The notes under the pieces: model-generated
What the model was told of the DNA's origin: nothing
The model's input: only the letters and a program-made list of their open reading frames with translations
Databases searched by the model: none
DNA from: Halococcaceae archaeon
Lineage (GTDB): Archaea; Halobacteriota; Halobacteria; Halobacteriales; Halalkalicoccaceae
DNA: 12,241 bases
Assembly: GCA_007129135.1 (NCBI GenBank)
Contig: SKWB01000035.1
Span: forward strand, 1 to 12,241
Reading direction: 5' to 3'
Translations under genes and position numbers: made by a program
In this document: piece after piece, positions 1-6,749 of the stretch
How positions within the stretch are numbered: the first letter of the stretch is position 1
How the letters are laid out: the number at the start of each line of letters is the position of its first letter

Positions 1-576
1 AGCGTGCGTGGCCGGTTCGGCCCACGCTGCGGTCCGCGGGAACTGCCGGGTGACGAGCGTCACCCGCCCCGTGTCGATCAGCTCGGCCTCGAACTCCGGA
101 AAGGTCCGCTCGTGAAACGTCGAGCAGACGTCGCAGGACATGTCCTCGAACTCCACGATGATTGGCTCGGTCTCCTCGGGGAGCTCCCCGAGAAACGGAC
201 GGCGACCGAGACCGTCGGCGACCGGGTGGCCGAAGTCGACCGTGAACCGCTCTTCGTGGATCGGATCGACCGCCTCGGGCTCCTCGCTCTCGGTATCGGT
301 GTCGTCACCGTCGTCACCCTCGACGTCGTCTTGACCCTCGCTCTCGTACTCCTCGAGGTCGAACTCCGACTCCCCGGACTCGTTCGTCGAGTCCGTGGTG
401 TTCGCCGGCTCGGCGTCGTCCGCCGGGGGCGCGGATTCCGGTTCGTCGTCCGACCCACCGATGTCCAGGGTACCGAGGCAGCCGGAGAGCCCGGCGACCG
501 CGGCGGCGGCGAGTACCGCCCGTCTGGACCGGCGAGAGCCTCTCCTCCTTCCGGTGGGAGCGGTGTGCTCGTCCAT
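1..576 (-). CDS. DsbA-like thioredoxin-fold lipoprotein with CxxC site, 3' end beyond the window
   Basis: This is the N-terminal 192 codons of an exported disulfide oxidoreductase-like lipoprotein. The reading frame is open from an ATG at 576 to the left edge, so the C-terminal half is missing. Residues 10-33 carry an Arg-rich stretch (RRRGSRRSRR), a short Ala-rich hydrophobic segment and the lipobox LSGC (Cys33), so it is probably lipid-anchored outside the membrane. Residues 41-105 form a very acidic Asp/Glu/Ser/Thr linker typical of haloarchaeal surface proteins. The thioredoxin fold starts around residue 110: a beta strand (PIIVEFEDM) leads into SCDVCSTFHE with the redox pair Cys148-Cys151, then helix and strand (RVTLVTRQFP) as in DsbA/thioredoxin_4 proteins. 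The cis-Pro loop would lie beyond the edge. It is divergent from the related gene at 832, which lacks the second active-site Cys. The specific substrate is unknown; export by Tat is inferred. Confidence 0.85.
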   Translation of the reverse strand, partial: MDEHTAPTGRRRGSRRSRRAVLAAAAVAGLSGCLGTLDIGGSDDEPESAPPADDAEPANTTDSTNESGESEFDLEEYESEGQDDVEGDDGDDTDTESEEPEAVDPIHEERFTVDFGHPVADGLGRRPFLGELPEETEPIIVEFEDMSCDVCSTFHERTFPEFEAELIDTGRVTLVTRQFPRTAAWAEPATHA

Positions 577-604
577 AGCCACCCCTACCCGGAGGCCACG
601 TTTC

Positions 605-611
605 GTTATGA
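605..611 (-). promoter_or_regulatory. Putative TATA-like element of the left DsbA-like gene
   Basis: On the minus strand this reads TCATAAC, and it ends 29 bases upstream of the ATG at 576. That distance fits an archaeal TATA element driving a nearly leaderless mRNA. The same heptamer occurs at the same distance from the start of the divergent gene at 832. No transcript data support it. Confidence 0.4.
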
Positions 612-795
612 CCGCGATAAGATGGTTTTGGGCCCGCCCTATCGAACATATTAGGTGAAAAGTAGTATCCGAGCTATCCGGGACGTATCGGGAAACACGG
701 GCGCCTTTCGTCCCTTCAAAACCCCGTCTATCGCGCGTTTCTCTGCTCGGTACCGATCGTCCGATCCCCTCCTATTTCTGAGAGCTCAAGCGGGT

Positions 796-802
796 TCATA
801 AC
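796..802 (+). promoter_or_regulatory. Putative TATA-like element of the right DsbA-like gene
   Basis: TCATAAC lies 30 bases before the ATG at 832, the position expected for an archaeal TATA element with a leaderless or very short-leader transcript. It matches the element upstream of the divergent gene starting at 576. No Shine-Dalgarno-like sequence is visible just before the ATG, which agrees with leaderless initiation. Confidence 0.4.
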
Positions 803-831
803 CATACACCGGTAGACAGTACGGATTTCCG

Positions 832-1974
832 ATGGATCCTCCGACGACTCGTCGACGGGTACTAGAGGGAACGGGCGCGCTGGTCGCGGTCGCCGTAGCC
901 GGCTGCATGGGCGACGGCGACGCGCCGGAGAACCGGACGAACTCGACGACTCCCGAGAACACGACCGATTCGACGAACGAAACGCCGGTCGAAACCGAGA
1001 CGCCGGAACCGACCGAGGAGGACGACGAGGGCGAGACGACGGAGGAGGAGGCGGAAGCGGAACCCGGAACGCTCACCGTGACGCTCGCCGACGAGACGGG
1101 GACGCCCGTCACGAACGACGTGACGGTAACGGTCGAACACGAGCGCGAGTCGTTCTCTGAGACGCACGAAGAGCTTCCCGAGGGGCGCATCGAGGTCTCG
1201 GTCGAGGAGGCCGGCGCACACACCGTCACCGTGGTCAGCCCCGAGGAGACCTACGAGACGGTCGAGGAGACCGTCGAGATGGGAGCGGCCGACGAGAGCA
1301 TCGCGTTCGCGCTGGTCGAGCGGGAACCGGAGTACGACACCTCCGAGATCGAAGCGCCGGCGGGCGACCTTCTCGACGTCCCGATCCCGGACGATCCGGA
1401 GAGCCACGAGTACGCCGTCGCCGGAACCGGGGACGCGCCCGTGACGGCGACCGTCTACGGCGGGTGGAAGTGTAGCTACACCCTCCGGTTCACACAGGAG
1501 GTGCTGCCGGGGCTGATCGACGAGTTCGTCCGCCCCGGCGACGTCGACATCCGGTTCCGGGCGGTCGGCTACCGGCCGAACGGCAGCCCGTACCACGGTC
1601 CCGACGGCGTCGACGCCGCACGAGCGGGTCTCGGGGTCTGGTACCACGATCCCGAGGCCTACTGGCGCTACTTCGAGACGTTCTTTCACAACATGCGACA
1701 GCACCACGGCTGGGCCGAGACCGAGACGGTGATGGCCGTCGCCGAGACCTCGGAGGTCTCCGATCGCCGGGGGATCGAGGACGCGATCGACGGCGGGGCC
1801 TACCGCTCGCAGATCGAGGACACGATGGAGTACGCGGAGGAGTACGAGTTCGAGACCATCCCCCGGATGGTCGTCGGTGACGAAGGGGGTGAGCGCGACG
1901 ACCTCGAGGAGGTCAGAGCCTCCGCTCCCGAAGAGGTCAGGGGGGCACTCCGGCGTGCCGTCGAGTCGGCCTGA
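832..1974 (+). CDS. DsbA-like thioredoxin-fold lipoprotein with CxxT active site
   Basis: A 380-residue exported lipoprotein. Residues 1-25 hold an Arg triplet (RRRV), a hydrophobic segment and the lipobox VAGC (Cys25). Residues 26-78 are a Thr/Glu/Asp linker with several N-x-S/T sequons. Residues about 79-162 look like a small beta-sandwich domain (alternating TLTVTLAD, VTVTVEHE, HTVTVV strands). The C-terminal part from about 200 is a DsbA/thioredoxin_4-like fold: strand TATVYGGW, active-site region KCSYTLRF (Cys214, then Thr217 where a second Cys is expected), a helical insert containing YWRYFETFF, and the cis-Pro loop FETIPRM (Pro344). Cys214 and the lipobox Cys are its only cysteines. 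It therefore cannot make a normal CxxC disulfide by itself and may work as a monothiol, isomerase-like or chaperone protein. That role is inference; the fold assignment is fairly secure. Confidence 0.85.
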   Translation: MDPPTTRRRVLEGTGALVAVAVAGCMGDGDAPENRTNSTTPENTTDSTNETPVETETPEPTEEDDEGETTEEEAEAEPGTLTVTLADETGTPVTNDVTVTVEHERESFSETHEELPEGRIEVSVEEAGAHTVTVVSPEETYETVEETVEMGAADESIAFALVEREPEYDTSEIEAPAGDLLDVPIPDDPESHEYAVAGTGDAPVTATVYGGWKCSYTLRFTQEVLPGLIDEFVRPGDVDIRFRAVGYRPNGSPYHGPDGVDAARAGLGVWYHDPEAYWRYFETFFHNMRQHHGWAETETVMAVAETSEVSDRRGIEDAIDGGAYRSQIEDTMEYAEEYEFETIPRMVVGDEGGERDDLEEVRASAPEEVRGALRRAVESA

Positions 1975-2036
1975 GTAGCCGGAGAACCGAGGACCCCGTG
2001 GGAACAGGTAAGTCTCAGACGCCCCTACGACGGTCG

Positions 2037-2237
2037 ATGCCGGTCGACGACACGGCGATCCCGTTCGAGCCGAGGTGGTTCCGGCTCGGAGTCGGACTCG
2101 CGTTCGCGTACGCGGGGTTCACGGTCCTCGTCGTCGCGCTGCTCCGAGTCGACCCGACGCTGGCGCTCGTGGTCGCGACGGTCGGCGGGACGCTCGGTGC
2201 CCTCGCACTGGTGATCCTCGTCCGCTACGTCTACTGA
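2037..2237 (+). CDS. Small two-helix membrane protein, function unknown
   Basis: A 66-residue protein from ATG 2037. An in-frame GTG at 1998 would add 13 polar residues, but the ATG is preferred because the added segment looks like a non-coding leader. The protein has a short N-terminal soluble piece (PFEPRWFRLG), a hydrophobic helix at about 16-36, a short loop with RVDP and a second helix at about 41-64 ending in RYVY. This is a classic haloarchaeal membrane miniprotein with no motif that gives a function. It follows the CxxT lipoprotein by 62 bases and could be cotranscribed with it. It ends 14 bases before the convergent permease gene. Coding status is supported by the hydrophobic pattern and the Arg/Asp-flanked helices. 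Confidence 0.65.
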   Translation: MPVDDTAIPFEPRWFRLGVGLAFAYAGFTVLVVALLRVDPTLALVVATVGGTLGALALVILVRYVY

Positions 2238-2251
2238 GTCGGAGAGGTTCG

Positions 2252-4390
2252 TCAGCGACTCAGCCCGGCCGGGCTCGGGAACGTCCGTCCGTCCGCGACC
2301 GCCCGCTCGACGACGAAGACCGCGACGAACATCGCCGCGGCGGCGGCCTTCGGGAGCCAGGCCGGGTAGATCATCACGAAGATCCCGAGGGCGACGAGGA
2401 CGAACCTGACGGGGTACTTGTATCGCTTCTTGAGGCGGAACGGGTAGTTCAGCCCGTAGATGATCGAGATCGCCCCGAGCATCACGAGCGAGGCGGTGAT
2501 CATCGTCTCGACGTCGATCACGGTCGAGACGAGTTCGGGCTGGTAGATGAACGCGATCGGCAGCACGAAGAAGGGCGCGGAGATCGTGATCGCCGTCGCA
2601 CACGAGCGCCAGAAGTTCGACTCCGCGATGCCGGAGGCGACCACGACCGAGACGGCGACCGGCGGGGTGACCCCGGCGAGGACGGAGGCGTAGAACACCA
2701 TGTAGTGCGCCGCCAGCGGCGGCACGTCGAAGACGTTGATGAACGTCGGCGCGACGAGCGTCGAGACGATCACGTAGGCCGCGACCGTCGGCATGCCGAC
2801 GCCCATCACGATGCAGACCGCCATGCCGAACAGCACCGCGACGATGAGGATGCCGCCCGAGAGCTGCATCAGCATCAGCGCGATCCGTGAGGGCATGCCC
2901 GTCGTCATCAGCAGGTCGACCATGCCGTTGACCGCCGCGAGGATGATCGCGATCGGTGCGAGGATGATCGCCCCCCGCCGGCAGCCGTAGATCACGTTCC
3001 AGAGCTCGCCGACGAACGTGTCGATCGGGTTGACCTGCCTGACCCGTCGGAGACGCGCTCCCGCGCCCGCGAGCGCGGATCCGCCGCCGACAGCCGCCGC
3101 ACGCGAGCGGATCGTCCCCTCCCCCGACCACCACTCGCGCCTCCAGAGCCCGCCGACGTCCGCGTAGAACGGCTCGCTCCCGACCCGAACGGCGTAGATC
3201 GACTGGACGACGGGGGTCGTGATGCCGAAGGCGATCATGGCCAGGACCGTCCAGTAGGCGGCAGTCGGCACCGACCACTGGAGGTAGCCCAGCGTGACGA
3301 TCAGGACGAGGAAGGGGACGCCGAAGCGGGTGCCCTCGACGAGCTTCTCCGAGCGGGTCAGCGGCTCGTCGAAGTAGTCGGAGAAGTCCATGGTCTGGTT
3401 GCCGATCTCGTTGACCGACGTGTAGTGGACGCCGAGGAGGATACAGCCGATGATGATCGCCGCGGGGATGATCCCGGCGATGACGGCGTTGACGTAGCTG
3501 ATGCCGAGCGTCCCCGCCATGACGAACACCGCCGCGCCCATCACGGGCGGGAGCACTTGTCCGAGCATCGACGCCGAGCCCTCGATGCCGGCGGCGGTCC
3601 GGCCGCGGAGCCCGGCGTCCATCATCGTCGGAATGGTGAAGGAGCCGGTCATGCCGGCGTTGGCGGCCTTCGAGCCGTTGATCGAGCCGATGACGGCGCT
3701 CGCGATCACCGCGGTCTGGGCGACGCCCGAGGAGACGAACCGGGCGCTGTAGATCGCCAGCCTGAGGATGAGGTCGAACGCGCCGAACGCGAAGAGCAAG
3801 CCCGCATAGAGCAGGAACGGCGCGATCCACGCGGCCGTCAGCTGTGTGAGCGAGCCGTAGAAGCCCGCGAGGTCGGTGATCAGCATCTGTAACATGAAGT
3901 TCGTCGAGATGGCACCGTGGCCGAACAGCCCGGGGACGTGGTTGCCGTAGAGCGCGTAGAGCATCGTCCCGCCGACCAGCAGGAGGAAGACGTTGCCGTA
4001 GGCGCGCCAGGTGAGATAGAGGATCACCCCGATGACGAGCCACGCGAGCCGGTACTCGTGGTCGAGCGCCCGGCCCTGTCGGGTGAGGTAGAAGCCGTCG
4101 TAGTCGTTCGTGATGTAGATCGTCGCGACGACGAGCACCGCCGCGACCGCCCCGAGGATCAGCAGGTCGAGGTAGTCGTCGTCGATGATCGACTCCTTCG
4201 CCTGTTTCGCGACGTAGATCAGGAGGATCCCGCCGAGGAAGGCGACGGCGAAGAAGGGCCGTTCCATCTGCGCGGGCGCGGAGATCTCCGAGAGGACGTA
4301 GACCCAGAGCAGGACGGCTCCGAGCGTGATCGCCCAGTCGAGGGCGGTGACGGCCACGCCACCCCCATCCGTTTCCTGTTCCGTGCTCAT
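2252..4390 (-). CDS. TRAP transporter permease, fused 4TM/12TM, TAXI type
   Basis: An inner-membrane permease of 712 residues that would use an ion gradient to import an organic acid delivered by the neighbouring binding protein. The N-terminal 1-160 is the small DctQ-like unit (four predicted helices). Residues from about 175 on are the large DctM-like unit. Conserved TRAP blocks are visible: GSINGSKAANAGMTGSFTIP (about 235-254), GQVLPPVMGAAVFVMAG (277-293), VMGVGMPTVAAYV (528-540) and LAGVTPPVA (571-579). Between about 410 and 455 there is an Arg/Ala/Gly-rich hydrophilic loop (RREWWSG...GARLRRVRQ). The start at ATG 4390 (MSTEQE) is preferred over an in-frame TTG at 4420, because a TATA-like element overlaps that longer start. 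It lies 109 bases downstream of the binding-protein gene. The substrate cannot be read from sequence. Confidence 0.92.
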   Translation of the reverse strand: MSTEQETDGGGVAVTALDWAITLGAVLLWVYVLSEISAPAQMERPFFAVAFLGGILLIYVAKQAKESIIDDDYLDLLILGAVAAVLVVATIYITNDYDGFYLTRQGRALDHEYRLAWLVIGVILYLTWRAYGNVFLLLVGGTMLYALYGNHVPGLFGHGAISTNFMLQMLITDLAGFYGSLTQLTAAWIAPFLLYAGLLFAFGAFDLILRLAIYSARFVSSGVAQTAVIASAVIGSINGSKAANAGMTGSFTIPTMMDAGLRGRTAAGIEGSASMLGQVLPPVMGAAVFVMAGTLGISYVNAVIAGIIPAAIIIGCILLGVHYTSVNEIGNQTMDFSDYFDEPLTRSEKLVEGTRFGVPFLVLIVTLGYLQWSVPTAAYWTVLAMIAFGITTPVVQSIYAVRVGSEPFYADVGGLWRREWWSGEGTIRSRAAAVGGGSALAGAGARLRRVRQVNPIDTFVGELWNVIYGCRRGAIILAPIAIILAAVNGMVDLLMTTGMPSRIALMLMQLSGGILIVAVLFGMAVCIVMGVGMPTVAAYVIVSTLVAPTFINVFDVPPLAAHYMVFYASVLAGVTPPVAVSVVVASGIAESNFWRSCATAITISAPFFVLPIAFIYQPELVSTVIDVETMITASLVMLGAISIIYGLNYPFRLKKRYKYPVRFVLVALGIFVMIYPAWLPKAAAAAMFVAVFVVERAVADGRTFPSPAGLSR

Positions 4391-4412
4391 GCGTTCATGA
4401 TCGACGAGGGGT

Positions 4413-4420
4413 GTTATCAA
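4413..4420 (-). promoter_or_regulatory. Possible internal promoter of the permease gene
   Basis: On the minus strand TTGATAAC ends 23 bases before the chosen permease ATG at 4390. It resembles the TCATAAC elements upstream of the lipoprotein genes. It could give a leaderless permease mRNA in addition to read-through from the binding-protein gene. This is a weak call based only on sequence and distance. Confidence 0.3.
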
Positions 4421-4499
4421 CCCTTACGTTCTCACGTCGACACGCCGCCGCCCCGGTGATCGAGACACGATCGGGAGACAGCCGATCCCGCCAGGGGAC

Positions 4500-5669
4500 T
4501 CAGTCGGCGAAGTAGCCCCCGATGTCGTCCTGGTCGCCGACGACCCAGTCGTCGTCCCAGACGCCCTCTTCCTCGTAGTACTCGGCGGCCCCGGGGTGGA
4601 ACGGGTAGTCGTCGAGCGCACCGAGCAGCAGGTCCTCCGGACCCTCGGCGGTGAACCGTGCTTCCGCGTCGCTGACCGTGTCGTAGTGCTCGCCGGCGAT
4701 CCGCGTCAGCTCGTAGGCCGCCTCGTGGTCGGTCTCCGGGTGGAACGCGAAGGTGATGATGAGGTCCCAGCTGACGATCTCGTCCGTCCCGATGTCCTGG
4801 TCCCAGCCGAACTCCTCCTGTGCGTTGTCGTACTCCCCGAGGGTGGCTCCATCGAACTGTTCGATCGACTCGATCAGCGCGTCCGTGTGTTCGACGTAGT
4901 TGACGTCGACACGGGCGTCGTACTCGACGACCCAGCCGGTGTTGCCGACGCCGGGCGTGCCGTAAGCGATCGCCGCGTCGATCGCACCCTCCTCCATCGC
5001 CCCGGGGGCGTCGTCGACGTCCATGTCGACGATCTCCATCTCCTCGTAGACGTCCGCCGTCGGCTCCATCGCCCAGAGGTCGAGCGTCGTCGCTCGCGTC
5101 GAGAAGCCGGGCTCCGCGGGGTAGACCGTGGCGCCCGCCAGGTCGTCGAACGTCTCGATGCCGGTGTCCTCGAGCGCCATCACGTAGATGGCGTACGGGA
5201 ACGCGAGAAAGCCCTGCCACGGGAGCTTCTCGACCGGCTCGTCCTCGAAGTCGCCCATCCCTTGCTGGGCGTTGAACATCGTGTTCGTGTCGATGATGCC
5301 GCCGTCGAACTCGTCCTCGTTCAGCCGGTAGGTCGTCCCGATGTAGCCGGGGCTCTCGATCGTCGAGTAGCTGACCGTGTCGCTGTGCTCGCCGACCGCC
5401 GCCTCGAAGGCGAGCCCGACGTCCATCGTTCCGCCGGTCGAGGTCCCCCATCGGATCTCGTGTTCGACGTCCTCCGGTTCGTCGTCATCGTCGTCCGGCT
5501 CCGCCTCGTCGTCGTCATCGTCGTCCGGCGCCACCTCGTCGTCCTCGTCGTCGAGCGGGTCGTCCTCGTCCGGGTCGACGTCCTCGCCGATACATCCCGC
5601 GACCCCCAGCGCCCCCGCACCGGCCGCGACACGGAGGAACCGTCGCCGCGTCGAGTCACTGTTTCTCAT
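4500..5669 (-). CDS. TAXI-family TRAP transporter solute-binding lipoprotein
   Basis: A 389-residue extracytoplasmic receptor that captures the transported solute for the TRAP permease. The N-terminus has a clear twin-arginine signal (STRRRFLRV, residues 6-14) followed by the lipobox GVAGC (Cys26), so it is probably exported folded and lipid-anchored. Residues 29-69 are almost entirely Asp/Glu/Pro. The binding domain starts at about 72 with IRWGTSTGGTMDVGLAFE, the TAXI-type glycine-rich N-terminus, followed by the SPGYIGTTYRLNEDEFDGGI region. The C-terminal FHPGAAEYYEEEGVW (357-371) matches the HPGA...YY.E.G signature of the TAXI family. The gene is first in a probable two-gene transport operon with the permease, and is divergent from a dehydrogenase gene across a palindrome-rich control region. 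Candidate solutes, judging from neighbours, are hydroxy or sugar acids; this is inference. Confidence 0.92.
   Translation of the reverse strand: MRNSDSTRRRFLRVAAGAGALGVAGCIGEDVDPDEDDPLDDEDDEVAPDDDDDDEAEPDDDDDEPEDVEHEIRWGTSTGGTMDVGLAFEAAVGEHSDTVSYSTIESPGYIGTTYRLNEDEFDGGIIDTNTMFNAQQGMGDFEDEPVEKLPWQGFLAFPYAIYVMALEDTGIETFDDLAGATVYPAEPGFSTRATTLDLWAMEPTADVYEEMEIVDMDVDDAPGAMEEGAIDAAIAYGTPGVGNTGWVVEYDARVDVNYVEHTDALIESIEQFDGATLGEYDNAQEEFGWDQDIGTDEIVSWDLIITFAFHPETDHEAAYELTRIAGEHYDTVSDAEARFTAEGPEDLLLGALDDYPFHPGAAEYYEEEGVWDDDWVVGDQDDIGGYFAD
5480..5529. repeat. Short direct repeat encoding the acidic linker
   Basis: The 20-base unit CGTCGTCATCGTCGTCCGGC occurs exactly at 5480-5499 and again at 5510-5529 (period 30 bases), inside a longer GAC/GAG-rich tract running to about 5575. 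It encodes the runs of Asp in the binding-protein linker. Such a tract could change length by slippage or recombination. Confidence 0.8.
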
Positions 5670-5698
5670 GGTGTCCTCGGATAGCTAAGGGTAACAAT

Positions 5699-5710
5699 AC
5701 TATATATATT
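5699..5710 (-). promoter_or_regulatory. TATA box of the TRAP binding-protein gene
   Basis: On the minus strand this reads AATATATATAGT, a near-ideal archaeal TATA box, preceded by CGAAG, a plausible purine-rich BRE. Its centre lies about 36 bases upstream of the ATG at 5669, so transcription would begin roughly 10 bases before the start codon. It is the strongest promoter signature in the window. Confidence 0.75.
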
Positions 5711-5784
5711 CTTCGAGGTGTCGAGACCGTGCGACGCGCGAGCGCCGACGGTCGGGGATCCCCTCAACGTGTTCGAGCTTCGAA

Positions 5785-5820
5785 GAGGTTCACCGTCGGT
5801 TACTAACCGACGGGTACCTC
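5785..5820. promoter_or_regulatory. Palindromic probable operator in the divergent control region
   Basis: CCGTCGGTT at 5793-5801 and AACCGACGG at 5805-5813 are perfect 9-base inverted arms around ACT. They are flanked by a second inverted pair, GAGGT (5785-5789) and ACCTC (5816-5820). A further copy of the half-site CCGACGG is at 5745-5751. The centre lies 96-98 bases from both the binding-protein TATA box and the TATA-like element of the dehydrogenase gene. This fits a regulator site serving both directions. The regulator itself is not in the window. A non-regulatory hairpin is the alternative. Confidence 0.5.
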
Positions 5821-5851
5821 CTCCCGGGATCCACCGGCGAGTCAGTCCGGA

Positions 5852-5875
5852 CGGGCCCCGTATCGAGAGGGCCCG
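5852..5875. repeat. Inverted repeat upstream of the dehydrogenase promoter
   Basis: CGGGCCC (5852-5858) and GGGCCCG (5869-5875) are perfect arms around a 10-base spacer. The repeat ends about 20 bases upstream of the putative TATA element at 5896, a common place for archaeal activator or repressor binding. In such GC-rich DNA chance is possible. Confidence 0.35.
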
Positions 5876-5895
5876 GATGCTGCCGGCGTCCGAAC

Positions 5896-5902
5896 GGTTA
5901 TG
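5896..5902 (+). promoter_or_regulatory. Putative TATA-like element of the dehydrogenase gene
   Basis: GGTTATG is a small AT-containing island in GC-rich DNA, 25-31 bases upstream of the ATG at 5927. The spacing supports 5927 rather than 5900 as the true start, because the 5900 ATG would overlap this element. It is a weak match to the archaeal TATA consensus. Confidence 0.35.
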
Positions 5903-5926
5903 CGGTGGGCTGCCGAGCGGACCGGC

Positions 5927-6724
5927 ATGGACCTGCGGATCGACGGCAACGTCGCGCTCGTCACCGCCTCGAGCGGCGGTCTCGGGTTCGCCGCCGCCCG
6001 GGCGCTCGTCCGGGAGGGCGTGAACGTGGTCGTGAACGGGCGGAGCGAGGAGTCACTCGAGACGGCAGCCGACGACCTGCGAGCGGAGGCGGCCGACGGG
6101 GCGTCGGTCCTCCCGGTCGCGGTCGACCTCACGGACCCCGACGGACCGCCGCGGCTCGTCCAGGCCTCCGTCGCCGAATTCGGTCGGCTGGATCACCTCG
6201 TCACGAGCGCGGGCGGCCCGCCCTCGGGCGCGTTCCTCGACATCGACGAGGAGGAGTGGTACGACACCTACGACCTGCTGGTGATGAGCGTCGTCAGAAC
6301 GGTCCGGGAAGCCGCCCCACACCTCCGCGCAGACGGCGGTGGGACGATCGTGACGATCGCCTCGCGGACGGTCAAGCAGGCCGCCGAGGCGATGGTGCTC
6401 TCGAACGCGGTGCGGATGGGCGTAGTAGGCCTAGAGAAGACGCTCTCGACGGAGCTTGCACCCGAGGTGCGCGCGAACGCGGTGCTTCCGGGATCGCACG
6501 AGACCGAACGCGTCGAGAACCTCATCGAGCAGGCGGTCGATCGCGGCGATTTCGACACCTACGACGAGGGTTACGCCGACAGGGTCTCGGAGGTCCCCCT
6601 CGAACGGCTGGGGACGACCGGAGAGTTCGGGGCGGCCGTCGCTTTCCTCTCATCGCCTCGCTCGGGCTTCATCAACGGGGCCGCGGTTCCGATCGACGGC
6701 GGCTCGCTCGCCTCGAACCTGTAG
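5927..6724 (+). CDS. Atypical short-chain dehydrogenase/reductase lacking the Tyr-Lys pair
   Basis: A 265-residue protein of the short-chain dehydrogenase/reductase superfamily, similar in layout to beta-ketoacyl-ACP-reductase-like members. The N-terminal Rossmann region shows TASSGGLG (13-20), a variant of TGxxxGxG, then VDL at 66-68 and TSAGG (93-97) at the place of the NAG motif. The catalytic Ser is present in IASR (Ser146). At the +13 and +17 positions, where Tyr and Lys are normally found, the protein has Ser159 and Arg163 in LSNAVRMG. The C-terminal PGS and FINGAAVPIDGG (248-259) blocks are normal. A known subgroup of these proteins deviates from the catalytic tetrad, so the enzymatic activity is uncertain. 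The start at 5927 is favoured by the upstream TATA-like element. The gene is divergent from the TRAP binding protein and convergent with the CoA-transferase, suggesting a role in the same pathway. Confidence 0.88.
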   Translation: MDLRIDGNVALVTASSGGLGFAAARALVREGVNVVVNGRSEESLETAADDLRAEAADGASVLPVAVDLTDPDGPPRLVQASVAEFGRLDHLVTSAGGPPSGAFLDIDEEEWYDTYDLLVMSVVRTVREAAPHLRADGGGTIVTIASRTVKQAAEAMVLSNAVRMGVVGLEKTLSTELAPEVRANAVLPGSHETERVENLIEQAVDRGDFDTYDEGYADRVSEVPLERLGTTGEFGAAVAFLSSPRSGFINGAAVPIDGGSLASNL

Positions 6725-6749
6725 CGGTCCGAGAGCGGTCGGATCGACC

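Noticed and set aside
4..654. 216-codon plus-strand frame at the left edge
   Set aside because: The minus strand there encodes a lipoprotein with lipobox, acidic linker and CxxC thioredoxin motif. The plus frame has none of these.
2025..4043. 672-codon minus-strand open frame inside the permease
   Set aside because: It overlaps the clear TRAP permease in another frame and is Arg/Asp/His-rich with no hydrophobic pattern, as expected for a shadow in GC-rich DNA.
4469..4487. Short inverted repeat GATCGG / CCGATC after the binding-protein stop
   Set aside because: Only 6-base arms in GATC-rich DNA and no T-tract after it, so it is not convincing as a terminator.
4596..5684. 362-codon plus-strand frame opposite the binding-protein gene
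   Set aside because: Antisense to a gene with Tat signal, lipobox and TAXI signature, and Val/Arg/Asp-rich composition typical of a shadow.
5754..5763. Palindrome GGGGATCCCC
   Set aside because: A 10-base palindrome made of G/C runs is easily expected by chance in this DNA, and it lies apart from the other inverted repeats.
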